Origin: Paroedura picta
Taxonomy: Eukaryota > Chordata > Lepidosauria > Squamata > Gekkonidae
Length of the DNA: 64,000 nt
Direction of reading: 5' to 3'
NCBI RefSeq assembly: GCF_049243985.1
Contig: NC_135373.1
Span: 85,314,213 to 85,378,212, forward strand
Shown here in pieces: positions 37,801 through 51,600 of the stretch. The notes below the pieces were generated by a model. That model worked only from the letters and a program-made list of their open reading frames with translations, was not told the origin of the DNA and did not search any database. Numbering within the stretch: the first letter of the stretch is position 1; each line of letters starts with the position of its first letter. Both the position numbers and the translations under genes were made by a program.

Positions 37801-40800
37801 ATGGGGGAAAAAATCTGTTTTCCTCACAGGTGCTGATCTTCTTCTATTCAGAAGCTACTTGAGCCAAGGCTGTCAGGTGGAGAGTTGGGGCAGACACAAT
37901 ACTGGTTGTGCATCACACTACCTTTCTATAACCATTATGTTTAAGACCCTGATCTTCCCAAATACTAACGGTAATGCTGCATTATGACATACAGATTCCA
38001 GTTCAGATCTTCATAAACCTGGTTATGTATGCAAGAGAGTATACTATCTATGGGAATTATTTATTCAACAATTGGCTTACATTTAGCAATATAAGTGCAA
38101 AATGTAATATTAATAAGGCCTGCCACAAATGCTAATTAGTTCATTCCCCATGACATTAACAATAAAATAGTTAAGGAACTCAACCTTACTCACCTTTAGT
38201 TTGAATTCAAGGGCAGCACTGTACCCAGTTTTTTCACATGCAATGCTGACTGTTCCTCCAAGCTCTAAAGTCATTGTTCCATAAAGAATTCCTGTAAAAA
38301 ACAGAACTAGGTTTTGTTTTTTGGTATATGCATTTCTGCCCACTGGATTTCCACATATTACTGAATATAATGTTCCAAAGTGTTAGCACGTTGTTAAAAG
38401 GTTTAAATGGTTGTAAGCCTAATGACATGGGTAGGGGGGTAAGGAAAGCAAGCAAACAAGACTTATAAAGCATTTTTATGCTAATCAGGAAGCAAGGAAC
38501 TTGCTTATTATGTTAGAAAGAAAAGAAATATTTAAGTTAAAGAAATTAAAAGTCTTGCCCATGGAAGGAAGGGGCAATTTTCATTGAATCCTCTCTCTTG
38601 CTCCAGGCGAAATACACCCCGCTGTCATCCCTTTCCTGGGATCCACCTGTCCCTCAGGAAAAGCATTTCAAGAAAGCATTTGGGACTGTAGTAAGGGTGT
38701 GTGTGTGTGTGGCGGACAGTAAGTGAAGGTCTGCCCTGCTGATAGAATTGATTTTTGCCAGTGGAGAGTTTTCATGGGATCTCTAAGTCATATGGTTAAG
38801 TACTCTGAAGAAGACATTACTCAAGAAGGAGCTATGTTTTGATGACTGGTTTTTCTATCACTGTTTTTCTCTTTGCAGTTTTAAAGTTTTTCAATATTTT
38901 CAGATAAACCTAAGTATTGGGTTGGATCCAGGCTGAATCTAAAATTTCTATAGATTCTCTCTTCCTGCTGCAGACCTCATGTCATTCTTCAGGGCCCCCT
39001 ATCCTCCAGGAGCATCCTTTCTTATAGATCAGTGGGTTGGGGGAGAACAGGAAAGCTCCATTCTACTACGAGAAAATTTAGTCTAGATCCAACATTATAC
39101 ATAATGGCCCTTCTCCCATACATTCAGAAGCAGTCAACACCTGAACACCAGTCACAGAAGGTGGCTTTTGCCTCTGCTTGGGTGGCCACTGTGCAACTTA
39201 TTCAGCTTTGTAATAATGACTACATGTGACCAAAAAATTAGAACAGAAGGTCTCTTGGAAAGAAGATATCTTGTGCTCTGCTTGAATATTTTTGTCATGT
39301 GCAATCATTATTATGAAGTTGAAGAAGTTTCAAGTCGAGTCTTGTTTCGATATTAAAAACTCAGAAGTCAAGAACTTCTCTTTGTGCTTAATGTTAACCT
39401 CTAGTAAGAACATAGGAATTCTTCTGTTAAGTGTAAGATTTACTGAGCCACACAGTTTCTTCCCTGCTTGTATACATCCTCCAGTATGTATTTCCAACTT
39501 GTTAAGACAGGATGCTGAACTGAACTACATCGATCTGTTCTTGCATTCTTAATTCTCGTTTTTAGATACACTGTGAACACTCTCAAGTGTATCAATCCCT
39601 TTCTTCTGGAGACTCAAAAAATCTGACTCTTTAGGTGAGATACACAAACCAAACTTTGATTTAATGTGAAGGGCAAGGGCTTGATATTTATCTAGAGAGT
39701 TCGGAAAAAAATGCTCAAATGAAATATGAGTTGAACTGCTCTTAGGAAATGGCTTAAATCATTCTAAAATCTAGATTGAAGTCAGCTTTGTATGACATAA
39801 GAATACCTTTACAATGTGCATATGGCATTGTCATTAAATATTCTTCTCCTCTATTCAGGAACATCAGTCGACCTTCACCATCCAGAATGGCAGATAAAGA
39901 ATTTCCTGGTAACAGAAAACAAAACTAATTGATTAAATGAAGCATGTCCCCAAAACCATATATATTTATTATATTAAATCATACCGCATACTAGTCTTAG
40001 AGTAAAAAGAATAATGAACCATTCCACTTTAAGAGGGGAAACTTTTTCAATTATGTTTCATGTAGATATTAATCAAACCACCTTTCCTACATAATTTACA
40101 TCACAAAAATGAAAGTATAACATTTTTTGCAGACTTACTAGACAATAAATAAAAAGGAAGCTGGCAGGAGCTTACCATAAAATTTGGACTTGGCCAAAAT
40201 ATTACCACTAAGGCAAAATCCATCCTTTCGGTTGCTTACATAGAAGGCAGATATTGGAGGATGATGGGACACCTGTTGAACATAACAAAATTTAATACAT
40301 GTAGGTGATGTGCTGTGAAAAATAAACATGCAGAAGGAAAGCATGCAGAAAAATTATAAATTGAAATCTTATTACCATGTAAGCTGTAGTTTTCCAAATA
40401 GTCTATTAAACATATTAAAACACCAAGTTATACCTGCAGGTACTAGATCTTGCACAATGGCAAAATCAGCATCATTAAAGTAAACAAGCTAGGAGAAACC
40501 TCTGAATGTTAAATATCTAGGTAGAACAGATAAAAATTACTTGGTAATTAAAGGGAAATGGAATAGACAAATAGTGTTGTTCCAACTGGAACACACCTAA
40601 GCTACTAGCTTTCCTTAACCATAGTATTTAGCATCCTACTTAACATACTGTTAAAAACCTTCATGTGCCTCCCCAGTGTTAAGAATCCCTTCAAAAATGG
40701 ACAGTTAACCACTTGAATGTCATCATCCTCCCTACCCTCGACCTCCCTAGGTCTCTTTTAACAATCCTATTTTCCTAAAAGTGAGAATGGATGTTTTTAT

Positions 40801-43800
40801 TGTGCAACAGAACAGGACAAACTAGTTTGGGAAATCTTTTATCTGATTGTAGAGTGTTCTGTACATTAGTCACATTTGAGCTTGTTAGCTTCAAAGCTCC
40901 ATTTAAGCATGTCTATTCCCCAATGCATTTCAATGCTTTTAATGAGATCAGGCTTAAACACTGAATTAATGCTTAAGAAAACCACCTTCAGCCACAGTTT
41001 AGCTTCTAGACTTTTGACCATAAGAGCCCCTTTTGACCATAAGAGCCCCTTTGACCATAAGAGCCCCTTATTGCCTCTACATAAATCAGTGATCTTTTTG
41101 GAGAAATACAATGCAAGAGGAACTGTGGCATTTTAGTGCTCATACTGCTCATAACAGTGCAATCACAGGATTTTGGAGACTGGAACCTTACACCTTTGAT
41201 GTTTCCTACAGCATAAGAGGATTTTCAAACCTAAAAAAATGATTAATATAATCCTACCTGAAACCCCTAACACTTGACTAAGGAAAAAAGATAAAATACT
41301 GCTACGCTTGAGAATGATATGATTTTGTTATGCATTTACCTCTGAGTATTTTTATCTATTTGGTGATCCAAAATTGAACAACAATACTTCATTAAAGAAA
41401 AAAATTAGCCCCTTTAGTAATACCTGTTCAGCAATATAAAAAGTCTTGCTATTTGTCCTTGGATGAATCCACAAACAACGGAAGGTTTCACCAAGTATAG
41501 GATTATAGGGTTTTTTTAGTCCCTTATAAAAAAGAAACATTTTAAATCAGTAAATATATAAACATATATATATCCCAGTTCTCTAAAACAAATGCAATCC
41601 CCCCTCCAAGAATCTACAGTGAAGGGCCTCAAGTGACATTATGTCTTCAAATTAAGTAGAATGCTTCAGTTTTTGTTTTAACAATAAACCAAAACTGTCT
41701 TTAAGTTAAGCAAAATGCTACCACAAAACAGTGCACCAAGCATTACCTTTGGCTTCTTGTAGAATCCTGACAAATACCATTTCACAACTTGCTTCATACG
41801 TTTGTAAGCATTCTCTTCAAGGGCAGCCCTAAAGAAAAATATCCATCAGAACTGTTACACAAGTCTGAAAAAATGGCTGCCACCAGTTTTTTAACCCATG
41901 GAGCACACCAAACCAGTTCCAAAACAACATTGTTGGAAATGCCCAAGAACTGTAATTCAATCCTAGGCTTAAAAATGCCGACATTTGTGCTACACTAAAC
42001 TAGGTTGTGGGAGAGCTAAAATAAGATCTCTCATTTTTAATCATGCTGAGGAAATGACAAGGGTAAGGTAATGCTTGACCCTTCTTCCTCATACTAATTT
42101 TGCAATTTAAAATCAGACACACAGCTATAAAACCACTACTGGTCTTGCAGAAGGAATGGAGAAAAGCAGCTGTTTGCAATTTGCAATTTGAAAGGAAGTC
42201 TTACATCAGGACCCAACTCTATTCCACAAACTTCTAAAGTAACGTTTCCGCCAAAGCCTGTACAATCATTTTAAAGAAAATGCTGAGATAAATGATCAAC
42301 TCACTCAGATAAAAAGTCTGCATGATAGTAATAGTCGGAGAGTTTGTCCAAGAAAGAACGTGTTTCCAAAATAAACGTAGGTAGCACCACTTTGGAGAGG
42401 TCCATTCCTGGACGTACTTGTTTTAGTAATGTCCAGATCAAACTCTTGTTCTCTTCTGATACAGTTTCTGTTTGAGATGCTTCCCCTGCCTTAAAAAAAT
42501 GAATAAAGTAGAGCAAGATATTAACTAAAAACATATTTGCATAACATTTGGGGGCACAGTGGTTCAATATACTGCTTCTACCTACACACAGTCCACTGCA
42601 GTTAATTCCTTCTTCCTGCATCAAAGAAGCTCAGGGGTCTTGCTCTGTGACTTTAATCAAGTCTTTTAAAGCTTTGAGTGAGTTCTAGCAAGCCACCAAA
42701 ATCAGGGTCTGTACTACTATGTTTTTATTTACTTTTTTTGTGTGCATTAAAACCATTCTATTAGTACTACAAAGCTGACCGATATCTATAGAAATAGTAA
42801 AAAAAAAGAATATGGAGGGGGTGGGAAAGAAAGCTCTTCAATTTAAGTATTTTCAAGCTCCACAAAAGCTCCTCTCCAATAAATGTTCTTTCCAGTTTCA
42901 AGAATAATAGATTATTATTTAAAATAAGGTAACAATAATGTTTTTACCTCCCCAAGTTCTTCATGAGCTTCTTCCAAATAAGTTGTTTCCCTGACATGAT
43001 CAGGTTCTGGGTCAATGTAGGAGTCATCCTGCCGCTCTGATGTGTCAGAGTCACTTTCTCCCAAGCCATCATTGTCTGACTCATCACGATCATGATCATT
43101 TTCCTTATCTGATTTATCAGAATACAAATCTGGATCTTTAAAATGATGCCTTTCCATTTCACTGTCATTTAACCTAAAAAGAGAGTTTCAATTGTGTGTA
43201 TCTTTTGTAGCACATATCATTATACTCCACCACTGTGTTTTTCAAGTTGTAATCCCAACTCAGTCTAGGCTGAGCGTGATCTAAGAATGCTTAAAGTTCA
43301 TTGGATCATGTCCTTTGAGTTTTAACTTGTGAGGCTGTAAGTTAACTACTTGAGCTTTTTCTTCTGTCATCACTTCAGTATCTAAATTAAGAATTCTGTA
43401 TTCTAAGAGCCAATGGATTGCAAATGTTGCTGCAATCATAACCATTTTTTCATTACTTACATGTGCAGTCTACTTTATCCTTCACATTCAAGAGGAACAC
43501 TCCATATTTCCAGTTAGAGAGGTTTAATGTTTGCATTTATTTTATGTATACATGCACATCACATACACAGGGATCTGGTTTAGACTGTACTTAGTTATTC
43601 AATTATAACTAAGATAAAATTTTTGCTAGATAAAATATTAAAAAATAGAAACGTATCTTCCAAATTCCATCAAAGATAGGACAGAAATGTTCATATAAAC
43701 GTTAATCATGCATTTTAAGAAAGCACTCTGATAGCATGAGCTATCAGTCGTTCAAGTCATCAAGCAGCATTGTGACACATGGTTAACTCAACCAATCACC

Positions 43801-45604
43801 ACCTTCCATAGGTTTGTCTAACTATTCCAGTTAGGCAAACTGAAGCAGGGAACTGTGTAAAACATCCAGCGTGTAGTTGTAGGTAAGGCAATAGTGAACG
43901 GACTCTATTCCTAGCCACCTTGAATAGGTACTCTGAAAAGGAGGCATAGTAATTTTCTAAATAAATGATTAAGATCAATTAGCTCAGAGATTATTATTGC
44001 TGTGAAGTAGTGAAAATGAATTTGCTACTTAGGAACTATTCCAATATTGACAATTGGTTAAATACAAAAAAATGTGGTGGCGAGGAACCTTAGAGCTAAA
44101 GGAAACTACATTGTCAATGAGTTTCCTCCATGGTTCCCACTCTAGTTTGCTGTATGGTTCCTTCCCTTCCTTCCAGAATTCCTTCCCTTCTATTAAAAAG
44201 CCATATGAGCTAAGAGGAACCATACAGCAACTAGTTCAACAATATGCTAATGCATCAATTTTACTTGCAGGCAATTTGAGAGTCCTTGTCTATGAATTCC
44301 TGATTTAGATTTGATAAAAAGAAAGGATGCTACAAAACTGAGTTTTAGATGCCATTATATGATTCACAGAATATTTATACTGTTAACTATTCTGAAACTT
44401 TTGTGGGGGGAATTTCTAAAATCAAAATGGTTTTGTAGAGTTGGTAAAAGAGCTGAACTCATGCAGTGTTCTTAAAATTTTAGCCAATGCAAAAACTGCT
44501 TCCACAAAATCAGATTATCAGCATTTACATATATTGTGAGAATGCATAAGATCTCACAAGTTGCCTCTCCTAATATAGACATGATTTTCAGATGTCAGCA
44601 TCAATAGCAGGGTTTCTCAGCTATGGTACTGCAACCCCTCAATGTTTTTAAAATGGTGGCTGAAGAGAGTCCTCCCACCTGGCTCCAAGCAAAAAGGAAA
44701 GAAAAATTAAAAAATTAAAAACTAAAAAAAAGTTCTACCCTTCTTGGGACAGGTTGACCCACCCCTTTCCCAAATGGCCAATGTTGTGCCTGAGGGGGGC
44801 GGGGTTTGGAGGCCCCCTAGCCATTTAAACCTTTGTCAGCCAAGGCTACTTTCACTTCTGGAGGAGCGTGGCAGCGAGGTGTGGCCAGCTGACATCACTT
44901 CCTGGTACATTACACCCTGAAAAATATTTTCACAGTCTACAGAATGGAATTCAGTGGAATTTGTACTGCTGCTACCATAAGACCATATGACTGGATTAGT
45001 CGCAGAAACAGGGAAGCACAAAAGTATCTTACTACAAAAACACTAGAGCAACATATTGAACAATAAATACAGTTAGCTTTTTAAAGGTGAAAAAAAATCA
45101 AATATGCAGAATACTTATGCCATAGCTAACTGCAACCCTTAGGACAAAAAAACTTCTACATATTAAAAGACTTGTACAAAACTGGCAGTTTTACTCTAAA
45201 CAGGCTTCAGGATACTTCTAAAAATAATATTAAAAATTTTTGTTTACTTACGGGAAGTTATCACCACTATGTACATTGTTTGCACGCAGGAGGCCATAAA
45301 GTGAGACATGTGCAATGTCTGTTGTTGAGTTCAGCTCATGTTCTTTGCCTTCTCTAATCATAGTACGCTTCAGCAAACTTGAACATTTCAAAGCTAGTTC
45401 CAATGCATCCATCCAACACCTACCTAAAGATAAATATGTTTTAATACCACCTAATACTACTGTTTTCAGAACTGGGAGATGATACTTGAAGGTCTGTGTT
45501 CTAAAGTCTGCACTTCTAAGGCACTTAATTATGCTGTGAATTATGCTTCTGTGTGTCTCAAGACACACATTCTTGAAAAGTAATTAAAACAGGTTCTCTT
45601 ACAT

Positions 45605-45654
<50 letters not shown>

Positions 45655-48600
45655 TTATTTTAGCTTTATGTCCCATTTACTCATAGAACTTCTTGCAGCC
45701 TCAGTCTCTGATGTAATGAAATATAAAGAAGTGGCATTTGAAAGTAATTAATATTTATCACTATATCATAAGAACATAAAAAGTGCCCTGCTAGATCAGG
45801 CCCATCTAGTTCAATATGCTGTCTCATACAGTGGCCAACTAGTCTTCTAGAAGGCCAACAACAGGGTGGAGGCTTAGGCCTTCATCTGATGTTGCATCTT
45901 GGTACTGGTATTCAGAGATTTTCTGCCTTTCATTGTATAGGTTCCCTTTAGTCAACATGGCTCATAGCTGCTGATAGACTTATCCTCCATAAATCTGTCT
46001 AATCCTTTTTCAAGCAGCCATCACTACATCATCTTGCAGAGAATTTTAATAATTCTCTGTAAATGTTTTTTTCTCTGTCCTGAATCTACTGTCAATCAGC
46101 TGCATTGGATGTCCTTGAGTTCTAAGAGGTTATGGATAAGGCAAAAGGGGGCCTCCCACAGACACAAGGATACCTACCTTGGAATTCCCCAGCTTTGTAG
46201 AGAAATATGACTTTGGAAGTTTACCAAAAGAAAAACATCCTTTAAAAATGGCCTGAGGAGAAATTGGTGTGGTCCAGAAGGGACAGAACTTTAAGAGCAG
46301 CAGTCAAAGAGGAAAAAGGAGAGTGACATTAGCTGTTCAACCCCTGAAGGGGTGTGTGCATATATGAGAAGATAATTTCTTATGAATCATCAGCTCTTAA
46401 TATATGATTAGACCTCCTACAAATTCTACTAAATGAGATGTCTTCTTCCAGAACAACTTAATATTCTGGTACATTTTAAAGACATTCTCTTTTGATTAAG
46501 TAAAATAATAAAAACAGAATCCAATTTTATATATGGATTTAAACAACAATCTGGTAAGTCATTCTTTAAAAGTATCAAAACAAAACTGTTCATTTTGCAG
46601 GCAACAGCTAAAGTTAAAACTATCTGAAAATCTAGAATTGGGGGTGAGCAGTATAAAAAATGTTATGGAAACTGGCCACACAGAAGATGAAATATCCTTT
46701 GTTATCTTGTTTGCATTTAAACCTCATCTATTTAGAGCCAGTTTGGTGTAGTGGTTAGGAGTGTGGACTTCTCATCTGGCAAGCCAGGTTTGATTCTGCA
46801 CTCCCCCACATGCAGCCAGCTGGGTGACCTTGGGCTCACCATGGTGCTGATAAAACTGTTCTGACCGAGCAGTGATATCAGGCTCTCTCAGCCTCACCCA
46901 CCTCACAGGGTGTCTGTTGTGGGGAGAGGAAAGGGAAGGCGACTGTAAGCCGCTTTGAGACTCCTTTGGGTAGAGAAAAGCGGCATATAAGAACCAACTC
47001 TTATTTTTCTTCCTCTTCTTTAATGATGAAGATGTAGGTAAGGAATTGTCTCAAAGTGAGGATTACTTTATTCATAGGGAACGCTGACCCCTGGTGGATT
47101 AAATTCATCTTTGGACCTTACATCCTTTCTATGACTGTGAATATACGTATAAATGTTACTAGATCTGTTTAGCTAATTTTAAGGTTTTTGCCTTTAAGCT
47201 AAGAATCTAAGACAATCATGTGCCAATTAACTGATCGATATATTGTATGTCTTCATGTTAGCTTGTTGGAACACAGTGCAGTTTATTTGGTAATAGTCCC
47301 AAGAGACATGGAACTAGGCTTGTGCGCTTTGGCACACTTTGGCTGCTTCAGTGGCCATTCAAGCCAGAGACGGCCAGCGCCGTGGCGCAGGGGGGAGGGG
47401 CGGTGCCAGTGGCAGCACATGTCCCAGCACCGCCCCCCCCCTGCACCGCTGGCCACCTCAGGCTTGAATGGCTCCTAAAGCAGGCGAACCATGCCAAAGC
47501 GCACAAGCCTACATGGAACATTAAGAATAGATTCTGTATAACCTCTTTTGTCCCTATGTGAGTTTTTGAATTTAAATTGTTTAAAATATTGCCTTAGAAA
47601 TGCCATTCTTTTTTTGGGGGGGTTATATTTTAGAGATACTGACGAAAAAACTTTGAAACACCTGCATTTGCTCAGTGATTATAGTTTAATTAAACAAGTA
47701 TTCATAGAAAGATTATAGACTACTTTGGCTGATTTCCATTCAGTCTTTTTTGCCTAGACAGTTTATCTCTTTTGACTGCTTATCACCATGTACTCCCCCT
47801 TTTTTTGACAGTCTTCAAGGAGCAGCTAGACAGATACTTATCATGGATGCTTAGGCTAATCCTGTACTGAGCAGGAGGTTGGACTAGAGGGGTCTATATG
47901 GCCCCTTCCAACTCTATGATTCCATTCAGGTGGAAGAAAACTAAGGTAGATTGTGAAGAGCTCCAGGAGGATCTCCACAAATTGGGTAAATAAGCAATAA
48001 TGTGGGAACTGAAGTGCAGCACAGGTAAGTGATATGATACATAGGGGAACAAAAACTCCAGGCTTCAGAGAAGGAAAGAGATCTTGGAGTTATAGTGAAT
48101 ACCTCAATCGAAGTGTCAAACCAATGTGCCATAACAGTGAAACAGGCAAAATCTGTACTGGGGATTATTAGAAAAGGGACTGGAAAATAAAATAGTCATT
48201 ATAGTGCTCCTGGTGTAGCCTCATTTGGAATCCTGTGTACAGTACTGATTATCGTATCTCAAAAAGGACACTGCAATGCTAGAGAAAGTACAGAAAAATA
48301 CAACTAAGATATCTAATTAAGGGGTTGGGACTTCATTCCTAGACTGAAGGGGTAAAGAGTTTGGGACTTTGCAGTTTAGAAAAGAGATAACCAAAGGGGA
48401 ACATGACAGAGGTTTATAGAATTATGAACTGTCAAAACCCGGTATCCACAAGCTTTTGCCATCTGTTCTATTTGCCTGTATAATTGATCAGTGTGGGTGT
48501 GAGTGTAGCTGGATAGTGTAGCAGACTTGGGAATCCAGGCACAAACCATTTGATGTTTTGGGAACATTTATCTCTCCATGACCTTGAGGGCCTGAGGTGC

Positions 48601-51600
48601 TGGTTGTGTCTAACTTTCATTTTCAGGTCTAACTTTAGGGGATAACATCTGGAAAGTTTCCCACCGAAAAGAGTGCTTAGACAGATTCATGGAGACCATC
48701 AGCAGCCATGTTGACTACAGGGCACCTCCATATTGAGGCAGATTTGAATACCAGAACAAAGAGACAACATTAGATGAAGGCCTCAGACTCTATGCACTGC
48801 TGATTAGCCACTGTGTGAAACTGCATGCTGAACTAGATGGATGACTGGTATGATCCAACAGCATTTCCCAGACACAAACTTAGCAGTTGTCTTAATATCA
48901 CAGATTGGTTTATCTAGTTATAGTTATAGAACCATCTATACATGTTGCATTTATAGAGCTAAAATTAAGTGATTCACCCCCTTTATAACTATTGATGAAG
49001 AAAATAAGTATACAACATTTTATCTGTGGTACTTAATACCATAGATTTATATACTTGGAAATATTGGGTCAGAGGTGCTGAAGGTCACTGATCTTTTCCA
49101 TATCTTCTCCCTATAGCAATCTTGTCAAAACCCAGCACAGTTAATTCCCAGAGTTGCAAACTTCATATCAACTATTAGCTATGTGGGTTAAGGGCTACTG
49201 TTAGGATGGAAAAGGGAGCTAATTGTCCTTCCTACATTTCCTTAAACCAGTATATAGCATATCAAGGGTTCTGCAACCCCTGGAAATGATTTTCTGGAGG
49301 TCCAATGGGAGGAGGCATTCACAGATTAGTTAAAGATTACTTTCAATACATTTGGTGAGATTATTTATATATTAATTGGAAATTTCTGTACATTGACACA
49401 TTTATTTATTTCTTAATAAAATAATCTCAGATTTCAATTACTCATCATATTCAGTAATATGCAAAAAATGTAGAGCTAGCAGTGTGTTATTGGTAGCAAA
49501 ATTATTAATGGAGCTTAAGTGGAATCTTCTGGCATGCTATCTATAAAGGACTGGCACAGTGCTTCGATTGTTCCCTTAAAGCTGTGTACATAAGAAAGGA
49601 AGTCTTCCGCCCAGGAACCAGTCAGAGCCAGTTCTACTTACTTTGCCAACCATAGCTGAGTATGAATAAAAGTTTGTATTTAGTAAAATCAATTAAATTA
49701 ACTATGTTGCTACAGCTACAGCAAAATTCTTTCCAGACTGTCACTGTTTGGACCGTACTTTAAATAATTCAGAACTGTATTTGATACCGTCAAAGATCTG
49801 TTATTCTTTTTCCCCCTTGTTGTGGCCGCAAGTAGGTTTTATTGCTGTCAAAGCATACTTCCCCAATCTAGTGGGTGTCTCTACCTAATCTGTATCTGGA
49901 AGCTATGAGCATCTTGAAGAAAAAGTGTTAAATACTATGTTACTTTTATACCAATGTCTGAATCTTTTTAAAACTCAGGGAATGTAGAAAGGGCAATATT
50001 GGAGTTCTCAGGTATGACCTTCTGAGAAGCAACACATATGAATCTTTCTTGTTCTCAGGCAAAGCCTTCTATGGCTAACATTTTAGGGAGATCACCTACA
50101 CTGCACTACCCTTTTTTGAAACCAATTTATCTTTTAATCCCTTTTAACTCATCCATATATGCCATATTGTGAATAGTTTGACTAGGAGGAGGGAAAGAAA
50201 AGAGGAGGGAAAGAAAAGAGAGGGAGAACGAAATATCTAGATCAGTGGTCCGCAACCTTCCTAAGGGGAGGTTTTTTATTTAAAGAAAGCAAATTCTGCT
50301 TTCAATAAAGGGTGATTGTGCGGCTGTGCATGCCGTGCATGCACGGCAGGCCGCGCATGTACGTTTGCGCCATGCGCGGCCGCAACCGTGCATGCGCGAC
50401 ACTTCCGCGGCCACGCATGGCGCAAACGCGCATGCACGGCCCTGCTTCCCCCCCCCCCCCCCACAAAACGAAGCTTGCCAGGCCGCAAGCTAATCGGCTG
50501 CTTTTGCTGCCAATTTGCTTGCGGCCTGGGAAATTTTTACTGCGGGGCGCGGGGGAGAGGGAGCCACAGCCCGGCACCGGGCCGCAGCCCAGTGGTTGGG
50601 GACCACCAATCTAGATTATAGGTTAGATACATTAAATACAAACACTGTCATTAATTTTTTCTTGTAACTGCTTAGATTTCTTTTTTGTATATTAGGCTTT
50701 GTGTTGCCATTTTCCATGCTCATGATTTCTATTAAACTCTGAATTCAGGAACAGGGGCTTATGATTCCTCTTGCTTTGCTTAAACACAGGACAGCACTTA
50801 GCGGAATTATAACATAACATTTACACTATGTTAAATGTGTTCACAAATAGCTCAAAACTCATATGCCTCATTCATCAGTAATAAGAGCTTAAATACTACT
50901 GTTTTATATTGGAAACTATGTTCCAAAAGGCAAAATCCAAACATAATTTACCATCTGATTCTGAAGCTGCTCGGATGATCAAGTAACTGCCTGGTAATGG
51001 CTGTGTTATCGAGCCCACAGCTTCACCTTTAGGTCCCTTAAAATACAGACAATGAAAAGTGTTAGAACAGACAGAAAAGTGTTAGAACAGAAAAACAGAC
51101 AATTCACTGAGAAAAACAAAGCTGAATTCGCGTGTTGTTCATCCAGTACTTTCAATATGGAAGTAATTTCAGTATGAAGTGTAAATCTGACAGGAGCTTC
51201 AGTTTTGAATTGGCTACAACTAGCTAGTCTTTGAGGTATGAATGCACGTATTTATGTTTCTTCAATTAAGCTACTACTACTGAAAATACCTTGGTGAGTA
51301 CCTTGAGTGCTGTAATAAGCCCAAAGGGAAGGACTGTGTATTGAAATTAGTGGGAACTGCAGTGGAAGTGGAGGCCCATGGTAATTTGACCTTATCTTGA
51401 CATGGAAATATGTATCAAGTAAGTTCAGTGTTATAAACCATGCACCCTGATGTAACAGGCCAGTGGTGACTGAAATCATTCTGAACTTTATTGAAAGAAC
51501 TTCAGGGTGTATGTGGTGGAAATGAATGAATGGAGCAACTCTTCACAGAGGGTTCTGGGACTCAGATAAAGCACTTCATGGCAGAGAGCAGGAGCTACCT

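Noticed and set aside
42944-43168. Frame reading [11 protein letters not shown] on the minus strand
   Set aside because: Out-of-frame shadow of the acidic-linker exon.
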